Under the pieces are notes generated by a model, which did no database searches, had not been told where the DNA came from, and saw nothing but the letters and a program-made list of their open reading frames with translations. Positions 8,416 to 15,454 of a stretch of DNA of 15,874 nt are shown in pieces; position 1 is the stretch's first letter; each line of letters starts with the position of its first letter. The position numbers and the translations under genes were made by a program. Origin of the DNA: an uncultured Bacilli bacterium (GTDB lineage Bacteria; Bacillota_I; Bacilli_A; RF39; UBA660); the NCBI GenBank assembly GCA_910589335.1, contig CAJUTW010000039.1, positions 1 through 15,874 of the forward strand. The letters are read 5' to 3'.

Positions 8416-8892
8416 ATGAATTTAGATAAAGACAAATATATTATAGTAGAAATTATACCTACTCATAGTGACTCTAAAAAAGGTTTTATTGCTCAAATAA
8501 GCGCTTTAAAATTAGAAGGTATAAAATTAATTGACAGATTTGATTATCGTGTTGATGAAAAATTAATAGAGAATCCTGATTTAAAAAATTTAATAAGCTA
8601 TGATAAAAAAGCATTTACTTATATAGATAATCAATACTTTATAATAGAAAAATTTAAAAAATGGGTTAAAGATTTTCCTTTACTAATTATAGAAGAATCA
8701 TATACTCTAGATTATTTAAAAGATATAAAAAATAAAAAAGAATTAATCTATTCTTATCTAGATATGAAATATAGTTTAGATATATTTGAACAAATTATAA
8801 AAAAATATCAATTAGAGCCTAGCAATCATTTAGTAGATCTTTTATATGAAGCCATAATTTATGAAGGAAATAATAAAAATAAAAATAATTAG
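8416..8892 (+). CDS. DnaQ-fold (DEDDh exonuclease-like) protein lacking catalytic residues
   Basis: It has 158 residues from ATG 8416. The order of elements resembles a small DEDDh 3'-5' exonuclease: a first strand YIIVEI followed by a second strand ending in KLIDRF (residues 8-42), an amphipathic helix before LLIIEES (82-95), TLDYL (97-101), then a final helix with NHLVDLL (127-133). Active members read DxET at the first strand; here the positions are E12 and I14. The Exo II Asp may survive as D99. The usual HxAxxD of Exo III is not kept (H128 is followed by D131, not by Asp at +5). I infer a non-catalytic relative that may bind nucleic acid or a partner. The family call rests on pattern memory and could be wrong. 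It is first in a unit with the zinc-peptidase gene, whose ribosome site AGGAGG overlaps this gene's TAG stop. Confidence 0.5.
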   Translation: MNLDKDKYIIVEIIPTHSDSKKGFIAQISALKLEGIKLIDRFDYRVDEKLIENPDLKNLISYDKKAFTYIDNQYFIIEKFKKWVKDFPLLIIEESYTLDYLKDIKNKKELIYSYLDMKYSLDIFEQIIKKYQLEPSNHLVDLLYEAIIYEGNNKNKNN

Positions 8893-8905
8893 GAGGATAA
8901 AATAA

Positions 8906-9679
8906 ATGTTTTCTAAGGAGTCTATAAATAACATACAAGATTTTAATTTTCCAAATCAAGATATAGTAAATAATTATAAGAAAATATTAGAAATAGTAAT
9001 TAACAATTTATCTTCTCTAATTTATGAAAGAAATATAGAATATGATTTTTTACAATTAAAAGAAAAGTTAAAGTCAATGAAACTAGTCTGCAGAAATAGA
9101 ACTAATCCAGAATATGATGATAAATTTAATATTTTATACATAAGTTTAACTAATCAATTAGATGAAAAATTAACTGATGAAGATCAAATTATATTTCTAA
9201 TTCATGAAGTTATCCATTCATTTTGTCCACGATTAGAAACAGATAGTATTAGTGATAGATATTATGCCTTTGAAGAATTTTTTACAGAATATTTAACTTT
9301 CTATATTTTAAGAAGAATAGGTGGAATTAAACTTGAGAGATATTATTTAAAATCAAAATGTGGTTACTTTAATCAACAAGATCATAATATTATATTAAAA
9401 CTAAAAGAAAAATTCGGTTTTGATAATCTTTTAACTAACTATTTTAATAATAGTGCTATGGCATTAGAAAAAATAATTCCAAAAGATATATTGAATAGTT
9501 TGCAAATTTATTATAATTATTTTATTGAAATTTATGAAAGATATAATGTCCCATTAAAAAGATTAAATGAAATGCTAAATAGCGAATTAATAAAGCAAAA
9601 TTTAGTTTTACAAAATAAAATAAATAGAATAAATGAAAAAATAGATAATTATAATTTTATTACAACCCATTTAAAATAA
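8906..9679 (+). CDS. Putative cytosolic zinc metallopeptidase (gluzincin type)
   Basis: It has 257 residues and starts 9 bases after a strong AGGAGG site (8891-8896). HEVIH at 100-104 supplies two zinc-ligand histidines and the catalytic Glu. E123 follows the second His by 19 residues, which is the HExxH-x18-E spacing of thermolysin- and M1-type gluzincins, and it sits in EEFFTEYL, reminiscent of the NEGFA segment of M1 enzymes. There is no signal peptide or membrane segment, so a cytosolic protein is expected. The rest is helical and lysine/asparagine-rich with a coiled-coil-like C-terminus (about 225-250), and I cannot assign it to a named peptidase family. Its partner gene upstream is the DnaQ-like protein. 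The substrate is unknown. Confidence 0.65.
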   Translation: MFSKESINNIQDFNFPNQDIVNNYKKILEIVINNLSSLIYERNIEYDFLQLKEKLKSMKLVCRNRTNPEYDDKFNILYISLTNQLDEKLTDEDQIIFLIHEVIHSFCPRLETDSISDRYYAFEEFFTEYLTFYILRRIGGIKLERYYLKSKCGYFNQQDHNIILKLKEKFGFDNLLTNYFNNSAMALEKIIPKDILNSLQIYYNYFIEIYERYNVPLKRLNEMLNSELIKQNLVLQNKINRINEKIDNYNFITTHLK

Positions 9680-9703
9680 AGAAGTATCAAACTTTCTTTT
9701 TTT
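9678..9703 (+). terminator. Intrinsic terminator of the DnaQ-like/zinc-peptidase unit
   Basis: The stem AAAGAAGT (9678-9685) pairs with ACTT(T)CTTT (9691-9699) with one bulged T and the loop ATCAA, followed by Ts to 9703. It starts inside the TAA stop codon of the peptidase gene. Confidence 0.7.
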
Positions 9704-9713
9704 ATCTAAAAAA

Positions 9714-9722
9714 TGCTATAAT
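9714..9722 (+). promoter_or_regulatory. Extended -10 promoter of the pgi unit
   Basis: TGCTATAAT is a perfect extended -10. The position 17 bases upstream (TTCTTT, 9694-9699) is a poor -35 and lies within the preceding terminator. The predicted start at about 9729 almost touches AAGGAG (9731-9736). Confidence 0.65.
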
Positions 9723-9742
9723 ACAATTATAAGGAGAATATT

Positions 9743-10942
9743 ATGGTAAAATTTGATTTTTTTACATATTCAAAATCGTTTTTTAATATTGAAGAGTATA
9801 ATAGTTTATACAATAAAAAAAATTACTATATTGAAAAACTAAAAAATAATGCAATGACAGCTTGGACTAAAGAAATTGATAATGACTTAGTTAGTGAAAT
9901 AAAAACAACAGCTGAATATATAAAAAACAACTTTGATTGTTTAGTGGTAGTTGGTATTGGAGGCTCTTACCTAGGAAGTTATTCTTTTATGAATGCTTTT
10001 AAGCCTTACTTTAATAATCAAAATTTTGAAATCATCTATGCTGGAACAACACTATCAAGCAAATATTTAGATGAGTTACTTATTTATTTAAATAATAAAA
10101 ATTTTTGTTTAAATGTAATAAGTAAAAGTGGAGATACTTTAGAAACAAAAATTACTTATAAATTATTAAAAGATGCTTTAAAAAGAAAATATAAAGAAGA
10201 AGATTTAGCTAAACATATTATTATAACAAGTGATAAACAATCAGGTAGCTTAAGAGAAGAAGTGACTAAATATAATTACAAATCATTTGAAATTCCAAAA
10301 GATATTGGAGGGCGATATTCTTTTATAACACCAGCTCATTTATTGCCATTAGCAATTAATTATAATATTGATTTAATTATAGATGGCTATTACGATGGAA
10401 AAAGACTAATTGATGAAGCTTATCAATATGCTATAGTAAGAAATTTATTATTTAAAAAAGGAAAAGTAATTGAAAATTTTTGTATATATGAAGAAAGTCT
10501 TAGCTATTTTACAGAATGGTTAAAACAATTATTTGGAGAAACAGAAGGAAAAAATGAATTAGGAATATTTCCAACTTCTACATTATTTACAAGAGATTTA
10601 CATTCCATAGGTCAATTTATTCAAGAAGGAAATAAAATATTATTTGAGACAGTTATCAATATAAAAAACTCCAAAAATTACATAGAATATCAAGGTATTA
10701 ATTTGAATTCTTTTAATAACATTATTGTAAACTCGGTCATAAAAGCACATCATAAAGGCAATACGCCTTGTCTAGAAATAGAAATGGATGAATTAACATT
10801 AGAAAATTTAGCTACTTTAATTTATTTTTTTGAATTAAGTGCTGCCTTTAGTGGTTTTTTATTTGATGTTGATCCATTTAATCAACCTGGAGTAGAGATT
10901 TATAAACAAGAAATAAAAAAATCATTAAACGAGGAGTTTTAA
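9743..10942 (+). CDS. pgi: Glucose-6-phosphate isomerase
   Basis: It interconverts glucose 6-phosphate and fructose 6-phosphate in cytosolic glycolysis. It has 399 residues, shorter than the roughly 450 of Bacillus enzymes. Landmarks in order: GIGGSYLGS (71-79) and SKSGDTLET (127-135), which bind the sugar phosphate; GGRYS (189-193); GETEGK (265-270) with the likely base E266; SIGQFIQEG (288-296); the H336/H337 region; and the signature DPFNQPGVEIYK ending at K388. All expected catalytic positions are present, so it should be active. ATG 9743 lies 6 bases after AAGGAG. It leads a three-gene unit with PAP2 and HAD-like genes, and its stop is one base from the next ATG. It would supply or draw on the glucose-6-phosphate pool, but nothing in the sequence ties it specifically to the glucan-synthase-like gene upstream. 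Confidence 0.95.
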   Translation: MVKFDFFTYSKSFFNIEEYNSLYNKKNYYIEKLKNNAMTAWTKEIDNDLVSEIKTTAEYIKNNFDCLVVVGIGGSYLGSYSFMNAFKPYFNNQNFEIIYAGTTLSSKYLDELLIYLNNKNFCLNVISKSGDTLETKITYKLLKDALKRKYKEEDLAKHIIITSDKQSGSLREEVTKYNYKSFEIPKDIGGRYSFITPAHLLPLAINYNIDLIIDGYYDGKRLIDEAYQYAIVRNLLFKKGKVIENFCIYEESLSYFTEWLKQLFGETEGKNELGIFPTSTLFTRDLHSIGQFIQEGNKILFETVINIKNSKNYIEYQGINLNSFNNIIVNSVIKAHHKGNTPCLEIEMDELTLENLATLIYFFELSAAFSGFLFDVDPFNQPGVEIYKQEIKKSLNEEF

Positions 10943-10943
10943 T

Positions 10944-11564
10944 ATGAAAAAAAATATTCTTCTAATTTTATTAATATTAAGTTTTATACTTATTTGTATT
11001 TTAACACTAACTAATAATATAAATTCGTTTGATACTACAATTTATAATTTTTTAATAAACTTTCGTTCTGACTTTTTAGATTTTTTCTTCATTAATATTA
11101 CAAAATTTGCAAATACTCTTACCATTTTAATTATAGTAATTATTCTTCTTTTAACATTAAAAAAAGAAGATGCAATTTTAATTGGAACAAGTACTATTTC
11201 ATCTGTTGTAATTAATACAATAATAAAACATATTATAAGACGTCCACGTCCTTCTAATCTAAGATTAATTCATCAAGGAGGATATTCTTTTCCAAGTGGA
11301 CATGCAATGATTTCTATATGTGTTTATGGAATGTTAATTTATTTAGTTTTTAAAAATATTAAAAGAAAAGATATTAAAATATTTCTAATTTCACTTTTAA
11401 CACTTTTAATACTCTCAATTGGATTAAGTCGCATTTATGTTGGAGTACACTATCCAAGTGATGTTTTAGCAGGTTATCTTTTAGCAACTATTATACTTAT
11501 TATATTAATAAACTTTTATAATAAGTTTAGGGGGAATTTAAATGGAAAAACTAGTAATAAGTAG
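10944..11564 (+). CDS. PAP2-family membrane phosphatase
   Basis: It is a 206-residue integral membrane protein with about five or six hydrophobic segments, the first at residues 4-22. The three PAP2 signatures are complete: K95-x6-R102-P103; PSGH at 117-120; and S162-R163-x5-H169-x3-D173. The histidines form the phospho-enzyme and the acid/base. Relatives dephosphorylate lipid phosphates such as undecaprenyl diphosphate, phosphatidate or phosphatidylglycerophosphate on the outer face of the membrane; the sequence does not say which. An undecaprenyl-PP phosphatase (BcrC-like) role in wall lipid recycling is the most common for this size in Bacillota. It is translated one base after pgi with GAGGAG (10931-10936) inside the end of pgi, and it overlaps the next gene by 23 bases, indicating a tightly coupled operon. 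Confidence 0.9.
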   Translation: MKKNILLILLILSFILICILTLTNNINSFDTTIYNFLINFRSDFLDFFFINITKFANTLTILIIVIILLLTLKKEDAILIGTSTISSVVINTIIKHIIRRPRPSNLRLIHQGGYSFPSGHAMISICVYGMLIYLVFKNIKRKDIKIFLISLLTLLILSIGLSRIYVGVHYPSDVLAGYLLATIILIILINFYNKFRGNLNGKTSNK

Positions 11565-12249
11565 TTTTTATAATTGTTTGATCGATAAAGAAGATGCAAT
11601 ACCATTATCAACAATGTTAGAAATAGAAAAAATTAGAAACAAAGGAAATCTTTTTGTTATAAATACTAATAGTTTTTATAATGAAGTTTTATACTATAAT
11701 AAAGATTTTCCTTTTTTAGATTATATTATTTCATTAAATGGTAGTTATATTTATGATGTAAAAAAATCTAGTTGTCTTTATAAGAAAAAATTATCAAAAA
11801 AAACAATAAACAAAATAATAAATATTTTTAAAAACAATGAAATATATTTTTTAACTAAAGACAAATCTTTAACAATAAAAGAAATAAATACTGAAGATGA
11901 AATTTATAAAATAGAGATAATATTAAATAAAAAAATTGATTTATCAACATTAAATGAAATAGAAGCCACATCATCAATTAAGAAAAAAGATAATAAAATT
12001 ATTTTAGAAATAGTTTCTAATTTAACTAATAATTTTATAGCAACAACAAAATTATTAAAAAGTGAAAAAATATCTCTTGAAAATGTAATAGTTATTGCAG
12101 CCAATGAAGCAGATTTAGAGTTAGTTAAGAATATTCCTAAAAGCTATCTTGTAAGTAATTGTTCTAAAAATTTAAAAGAATTTAGTGATAAAAAGACTAA
12201 ATCTAATAATTCAAAAGGTGTTGAAAATGTCTTAAAAAGAATCTCTTAA
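11542..12249 (+). CDS. Cof-type HAD-fold protein without catalytic aspartates
   Basis: It has 235 residues. The backbone follows Cof/YidA-type HAD phosphatases: a first strand at residues 3-14, a helix ending in RNKG, VINTN in place of VxATGR (39-43), SLNGSYIYD matching the family's fNGAxiyd (64-72), a cap region (75-160), and a C-terminal part ending in SKGVENVLKRI. The chemistry is gone. DxDGT becomes S8-F-Y10-N-C, so both Asps of motif I are lost. The motif III Lys region reads TNNF. GDxxND of motif IV is AANEAD (186-191). Only T42 of motif II remains. I infer a non-enzymatic or regulatory protein. The start at 11542 has AGGGGG 7 bases upstream, inside the PAP2 gene. It is the third gene of the pgi unit, and no clear terminator follows. 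Confidence 0.75.
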   Translation: MEKLVISSFYNCLIDKEDAIPLSTMLEIEKIRNKGNLFVINTNSFYNEVLYYNKDFPFLDYIISLNGSYIYDVKKSSCLYKKKLSKKTINKIINIFKNNEIYFLTKDKSLTIKEINTEDEIYKIEIILNKKIDLSTLNEIEATSSIKKKDNKIILEIVSNLTNNFIATTKLLKSEKISLENVIVIAANEADLELVKNIPKSYLVSNCSKNLKEFSDKKTKSNNSKGVENVLKRIS

Positions 12250-12283
12250 CATATTAGATTAACAAATTAAATAAAATATGTTA
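12247..12283 (+). repeat. Inverted repeat overlapping the pseudouridine synthase promoter
   Basis: TAACATATT (12247-12255) is matched perfectly in reverse complement by AATATGTTA (12275-12283), with 19 bases between. The left arm starts at the HAD-like stop codon and the right arm overlaps the -10 box. The -35 box lies between the arms. It could be an operator or an A/T-rich coincidence. It lacks a T run, so it is not a convincing terminator. Confidence 0.4.
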
Positions 12284-12287
12284 TAAT
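12259..12287 (+). promoter_or_regulatory. Promoter of the pseudouridine synthase/thioesterase/asnS unit
   Basis: A TTAACA -35 box (12259-12264), a 17-base spacer and TATAAT (12282-12287) with an upstream TG are present. The leader would be about 47 bases, the longest of the coding units here. Confidence 0.75.
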
Positions 12288-12340
12288 TAACTTGTTTTTA
12301 TTGACATCAAAGTATATATTTTAAAGTTAGGAGTGATAAT

Positions 12341-13195
12341 ATGAAAATAGTAGTCACAAAAGAAGGCGAATTGCTAGATTATTTATATAACAATCTAGAT
12401 ATGCCTAAAAAACGTATTAAACAATATTTAACTCATGGGTCTATTTTTGTAAATAATAATAAAACTACAAAATATAACTACCATTTAATACCAGGTATGA
12501 ATATTATAATTGATACAGAAAATAAAAATAAAAAAACTTTGCCATTCGATATTTTATTTGAAGATGACCATATAATAGTTGTTAATAAACCTAGTGGTCT
12601 TTTAACAATAGCAACAACAAAAGAAAGAGAAAAAACTCTCTATCACATTGTAAGAGACTATCTTATAAGTAAAAATCGTAATGCAAAAGTTTTTATAGTT
12701 CATCGACTAGATAGAGATACTAGTGGAGTAGTTATTTTAGCAAAAGATGAAAAAACAAAAAATAAACTACAAGAAAATTGGAATGAATATGTCTCTTTAA
12801 GAGAGTATGTTGCTGTAGTGCATGGAAAATTAAATAAAAGAAGTGATAGAATAGTTCAAAAATTAAAAGAAACAAAAACAAATTTAGTATACGTATCACA
12901 TGATAATGAAGGAAAAGAAGCTATTACAAATTATCAAGTAATTAAAGAAAATGACAAATATACTTTGGTTAGTATTAATTTAGAAACAGGTAGAAAAAAT
13001 CAAATAAGAGTAGCTTTTAATACTCTTCATCACCCAATATTAGGAGATAAAAAATATAGTGAAATTAAAGATAATGAATCAAGATTATATCTTCATGCAA
13101 ATAGATTAAAGATGTATTATCCTGAAATAAAAAAAGAAATTCTTTTTGAAACAGCAACCCCAAATGAGTTTAAAAAAATTATGAATTCAAAATAA
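12341..13195 (+). CDS. RluA/RluD-family pseudouridine synthase
   Basis: It has 284 residues. It isomerises specific uridines in rRNA or tRNA to pseudouridine. An N-terminal S4 RNA-binding domain (about 12-60) precedes the catalytic domain, which opens with ILFEDDHIIVVNKP (71-84). The family signature HRLDRDTSG is at 121-129, with D124 the expected catalytic Asp. A second conserved block, ETGRKNQIRV, is at 215-224. One oddity is A225, where relatives usually have His after QIRV. The length matches the Bacillus YjbO/YlyB group of RluD-like proteins. The target uridines cannot be told from sequence. The start at ATG 12341 is 7 bases after TAGGAG. It leads an operon with the thioesterase and asnS. 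Confidence 0.9.
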   Translation: MKIVVTKEGELLDYLYNNLDMPKKRIKQYLTHGSIFVNNNKTTKYNYHLIPGMNIIIDTENKNKKTLPFDILFEDDHIIVVNKPSGLLTIATTKEREKTLYHIVRDYLISKNRNAKVFIVHRLDRDTSGVVILAKDEKTKNKLQENWNEYVSLREYVAVVHGKLNKRSDRIVQKLKETKTNLVYVSHDNEGKEAITNYQVIKENDKYTLVSINLETGRKNQIRVAFNTLHHPILGDKKYSEIKDNESRLYLHANRLKMYYPEIKKEILFETATPNEFKKIMNSK

Positions 13196-13210
13196 AAAAG
13201 GAGTAGTTTT

Positions 13211-13603
13211 ATGGACTTTGATAAATTATTAGATGAAATGGAAAATGGACCAGGATTTTTTAAGCATAACAATTTTCATATTGAAAAAATAGATAAATTA
13301 GAATGTATAATAACAGCAGATTTAACAAAAAACTCTATGAATCCCTATAATATAGTCCATGGAGGTCTAACATTTGGATTAGGTGATGTGACTATGGGAA
13401 TGCTTGCTAGAGCAAATGGTAAAAAAGCAGTTACATTAAATGCTAGTATAAATTATTTAAAAGCGGGTACTGGAAAATATTTAAAAGCTCAAGCAGAGAT
13501 AATCAAAAATGGAAAAACAACATGTGTTTTACGAGCAAATATTTATAATGACCAAGAAGAATTAATCGCAACTATGGATTCAAATTATTATTACTTAGAT
13601 TAG
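13211..13603 (+). CDS. PaaI-like hotdog-fold thioesterase
   Basis: It has 130 residues, the typical size of a single hotdog domain. The signature NPYNIVHGGLTFGLGD (44-59) matches the PaaI/YbgC-type pattern, in which HGG (50-52) lies at the start of the central helix and D59 is the likely catalytic acid. VTLNASINYLKAG (74-86) is the usual following strand. Such enzymes hydrolyse acyl-CoA or related thioesters in the cytosol; the substrate here is unknown. It starts 15 bases after the pseudouridine synthase gene with AAGGAG at 13198-13203, and 14 bases separate it from asnS, so all three are probably co-transcribed. Confidence 0.85.
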   Translation: MDFDKLLDEMENGPGFFKHNNFHIEKIDKLECIITADLTKNSMNPYNIVHGGLTFGLGDVTMGMLARANGKKAVTLNASINYLKAGTGKYLKAQAEIIKNGKTTCVLRANIYNDQEELIATMDSNYYYLD

Positions 13604-13617
13604 AAAGAAGGAATATT

Positions 13618-15000
13618 ATGATAATAGATGTAAAAGAATTATATGAAAAATTAGAAGAGAAAATGAATACTGAAGTCTCTCTTCAAGGATGGGTAAGAAA
13701 TCATCGTAAACAAAAAGAATTTGGTTTTATTGATTTTAATGACGGAACTTTTTTTAAAAATGTTCAAATTGTTTATGATAATAAATTAGAAAATTTTGAA
13801 GAAATTAGTAAAATTCATATTGGTTCTGCAATTGAAGTAACAGGTATGATAGTAGCATCTCCTGCTCAAGGTCAAGATTTTGAGCTTCAAATGAAGAGTT
13901 ATAAATTATTAGGAGATTGTCCAGAAGATTATCCAATTCAACCAAAACGTCATACAAGAGAATTTTTAAGAGAACAAGCACATCTTCGTCCTAGAACAAA
14001 TCTTTTTGGAGCAGTATTTAGAGTAAGAAGTGTTGCTGCAATGGCTATTCATGAATATTTTCAAAAAAACAATTATGTTTATGTTCATACTCCTTTATTA
14101 ACAACAACTGATTGTGAAGGAGAAAATCAAATGTTTAAAATAACAACACTTGATTTAAATAATTTACCAAAAGAAGATGGTAAAGTTGATATAACAAAAG
14201 ATTTATTTAGACGTCAAACTTATATCACTGGAACAGGACAACTACATGGTGAAGCATATGCAATGTCATATAAAAAGATTTATACTTTTGGACCAACATT
14301 TAGAACAGAAAACTCTAATACAAAAACTCATGCTAATGAATTTTGGATGATTGAACCAGAAATAGCTTTTTGTGATTTAGACGATTTAATGAATATTGAA
14401 GAAGATATGTTAAAATCTGTTGTAAAATATGTATTAGAAAAATGTCAAACAGAAATAAACTTTTTAGATCAATTTGTCGAAAAAGGCCTAAAAGAAAAAT
14501 TAACTAAATTAGTTAATTCTAAATTTACAAGAATAACTCATCATGATGTAGTTGATATTTTACTTAAATCACCTAATAAATGGGAATTCACACCTAGTTA
14601 TGAGGATGATATTGCAAAAGAACATGAAAAATATATTACAGAATATTTTAATGGCCCTGTATTTATTTATGATTGGCCAAAAGATATTAAAGCATGGTAC
14701 ATGAAAGAAAACACTGATGGTAAAACAGTAGCAGCAGTTGATTTGGAAGTACCAGGTAGTGGAGAACTAATGGGAGGTTCTCAAAGAGAAGAAAATTTAG
14801 ATAAAATTATCTCACGTGCAAAACAAATGAATGTTGATCAAGAAACAGTTGAATGGTATATTAATTTAAGAAAATTTGGAGGATGTTATCATAGTGGATT
14901 TGGTATGGGATTTGAAAGATTAATAATGTACCTTACAGGAATAGAAAATATAAGAGATGTTATTCCATTTCCAAGAACTCCAGGTAATTGTGATTTTTAA
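13618..15000 (+). CDS. asnS: Asparaginyl-tRNA synthetase
   Basis: It has 460 residues, the usual length. It charges tRNA-Asn with asparagine in the cytosol. An N-terminal OB-fold anticodon-binding domain (about 18-100, starting VSLQGWVRNHR) precedes a class IIb catalytic core. Motif 2 is GPTFRTENSNT (225-235) with the ATP-binding R229. Motif 3 is GFGMGFERL (437-445) with R444. The C-terminus RTPGNCDF is typical of AsnRS. All are intact, and this gene is clearly functional. Its presence indicates direct asparaginylation rather than sole reliance on the GatCAB route. AAGGAA lies 4 bases before ATG 13618. It is the last gene of its unit and is followed directly by a terminator. Confidence 0.97.
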   Translation: MIIDVKELYEKLEEKMNTEVSLQGWVRNHRKQKEFGFIDFNDGTFFKNVQIVYDNKLENFEEISKIHIGSAIEVTGMIVASPAQGQDFELQMKSYKLLGDCPEDYPIQPKRHTREFLREQAHLRPRTNLFGAVFRVRSVAAMAIHEYFQKNNYVYVHTPLLTTTDCEGENQMFKITTLDLNNLPKEDGKVDITKDLFRRQTYITGTGQLHGEAYAMSYKKIYTFGPTFRTENSNTKTHANEFWMIEPEIAFCDLDDLMNIEEDMLKSVVKYVLEKCQTEINFLDQFVEKGLKEKLTKLVNSKFTRITHHDVVDILLKSPNKWEFTPSYEDDIAKEHEKYITEYFNGPVFIYDWPKDIKAWYMKENTDGKTVAAVDLEVPGSGELMGGSQREENLDKIISRAKQMNVDQETVEWYINLRKFGGCYHSGFGMGFERLIMYLTGIENIRDVIPFPRTPGNCDF

Positions 15001-15023
15001 GAAGAGTAAAATCTTCTTTTTTT
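14999..15023 (+). terminator. Intrinsic terminator after asnS
   Basis: The perfect 7-bp stem AAGAAGA (14999-15005) pairs with TCTTCTT (15012-15018), with the loop GTAAAA and Ts to 15023. Its first two bases belong to the asnS TAA stop. Confidence 0.88.
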
Positions 15024-15024
15024 A

Positions 15025-15053
15025 TTGCTAATATTTTTACTTTATGTTATATT
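15025..15053 (+). promoter_or_regulatory. Promoter of the repeat-protein gene
   Basis: A TTGCTA -35 box (15025-15030), a 17-base spacer and TATATT (15048-15053) preceded by TG are present. An ATG at 15044 lies upstream of the -10 and cannot be translated from this promoter. Confidence 0.65.
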
Positions 15054-15065
15054 ATGCAAATAAAA

Positions 15066-15071
15066 AGGGGG
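15066..15071 (+). promoter_or_regulatory. Ribosome-binding site that sets the start at 15077
   Basis: AGGGGG lies 5 bases before ATG 15077. The longer in-frame start at 15044 has no ribosome site and precedes the predicted transcription start (about 15060). Confidence 0.75.
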
Positions 15072-15076
15072 ATAAT

Positions 15077-15454
15077 ATGACTAGTATTGAGTTAAAGGAA
15101 CAATTAGAAAATTTAGATTTAGAAAATATTTTGGGTATATTTATACTTGACGATTCAGATGATTTTAAATGTGAAGACTTTATAATTAGTATTAGTGAAA
15201 CTTTTTATAAAGAACATAAAAATATAATTGATTTATTTGTAAAAAAAATATGTAGTTATAAAAGACAGTTGATCAAATGTTTATACTTTTCTTCATTTGA
15301 TTTAACAAAAGAATATATGAATATTTTAAAAGATAATGATTCATTAGAACATCTTACTTTACATAATTTTAAATTAAAAAAAGAAGATTTTAATATTTTA
15401 AAACAGAATAAAACTTTACAAACTAATGATTCCAGTACTTGCTATCAAAGATAA
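15077..15454 (+). CDS. Leucine-rich-repeat-like protein, 5' part of a probably frameshifted gene
   Basis: It has 125 residues from ATG 15077. The N-terminal 60 residues are acidic and helical. Residues 67-90 and 91-114 form two tandem 24-residue repeats with pattern xxLxLxxFxLxKExxNILKxNxxL, resembling a leucine-rich repeat. A third repeat begins at Q115-T116 and then breaks off into an unrelated tail TNDSSTCYQR before TAA. The natural continuation of repeat 3 is found in another frame starting with CTA-ATG at 15423, so this looks like the front half of a gene of about 246 codons. There is no signal peptide or membrane segment. The function is unknown; such repeats usually bind other proteins. 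Confidence 0.6.
   Translation: MTSIELKEQLENLDLENILGIFILDDSDDFKCEDFIISISETFYKEHKNIIDLFVKKICSYKRQLIKCLYFSSFDLTKEYMNILKDNDSLEHLTLHNFKLKKEDFNILKQNKTLQTNDSSTCYQR
15275..15418 (+). repeat. Two tandem 72-base coding repeats (24 residues each)
   Basis: These are 15275-15346 and 15347-15418. The encoded units share L at position 3, F at 8, L at 10, KE at 12-13, NILK at 16-19, N at 21 and L at 24. A diverged third unit continues past 15418 across the frame break. Confidence 0.6.

Noticed and set aside
11904..12104. A 66-codon open frame on the minus strand
   Set aside because: It is antisense to the HAD-like coding sequence, with no ribosome site or family resemblance. It is a shadow frame.
12301..12306. 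A perfect TTGACA before the pseudouridine synthase gene
   Set aside because: No -10 box exists at 16-18 bases. The nearby TATATT is only 8 bases away. The upstream TTAACA-17-TATAAT is a better promoter.
15044..15076. The longer start of the repeat protein at 15044
   Set aside because: This ATG sits upstream of the promoter -10 box and lacks a ribosome site. ATG 15077 has AGGGGG 5 bases upstream.
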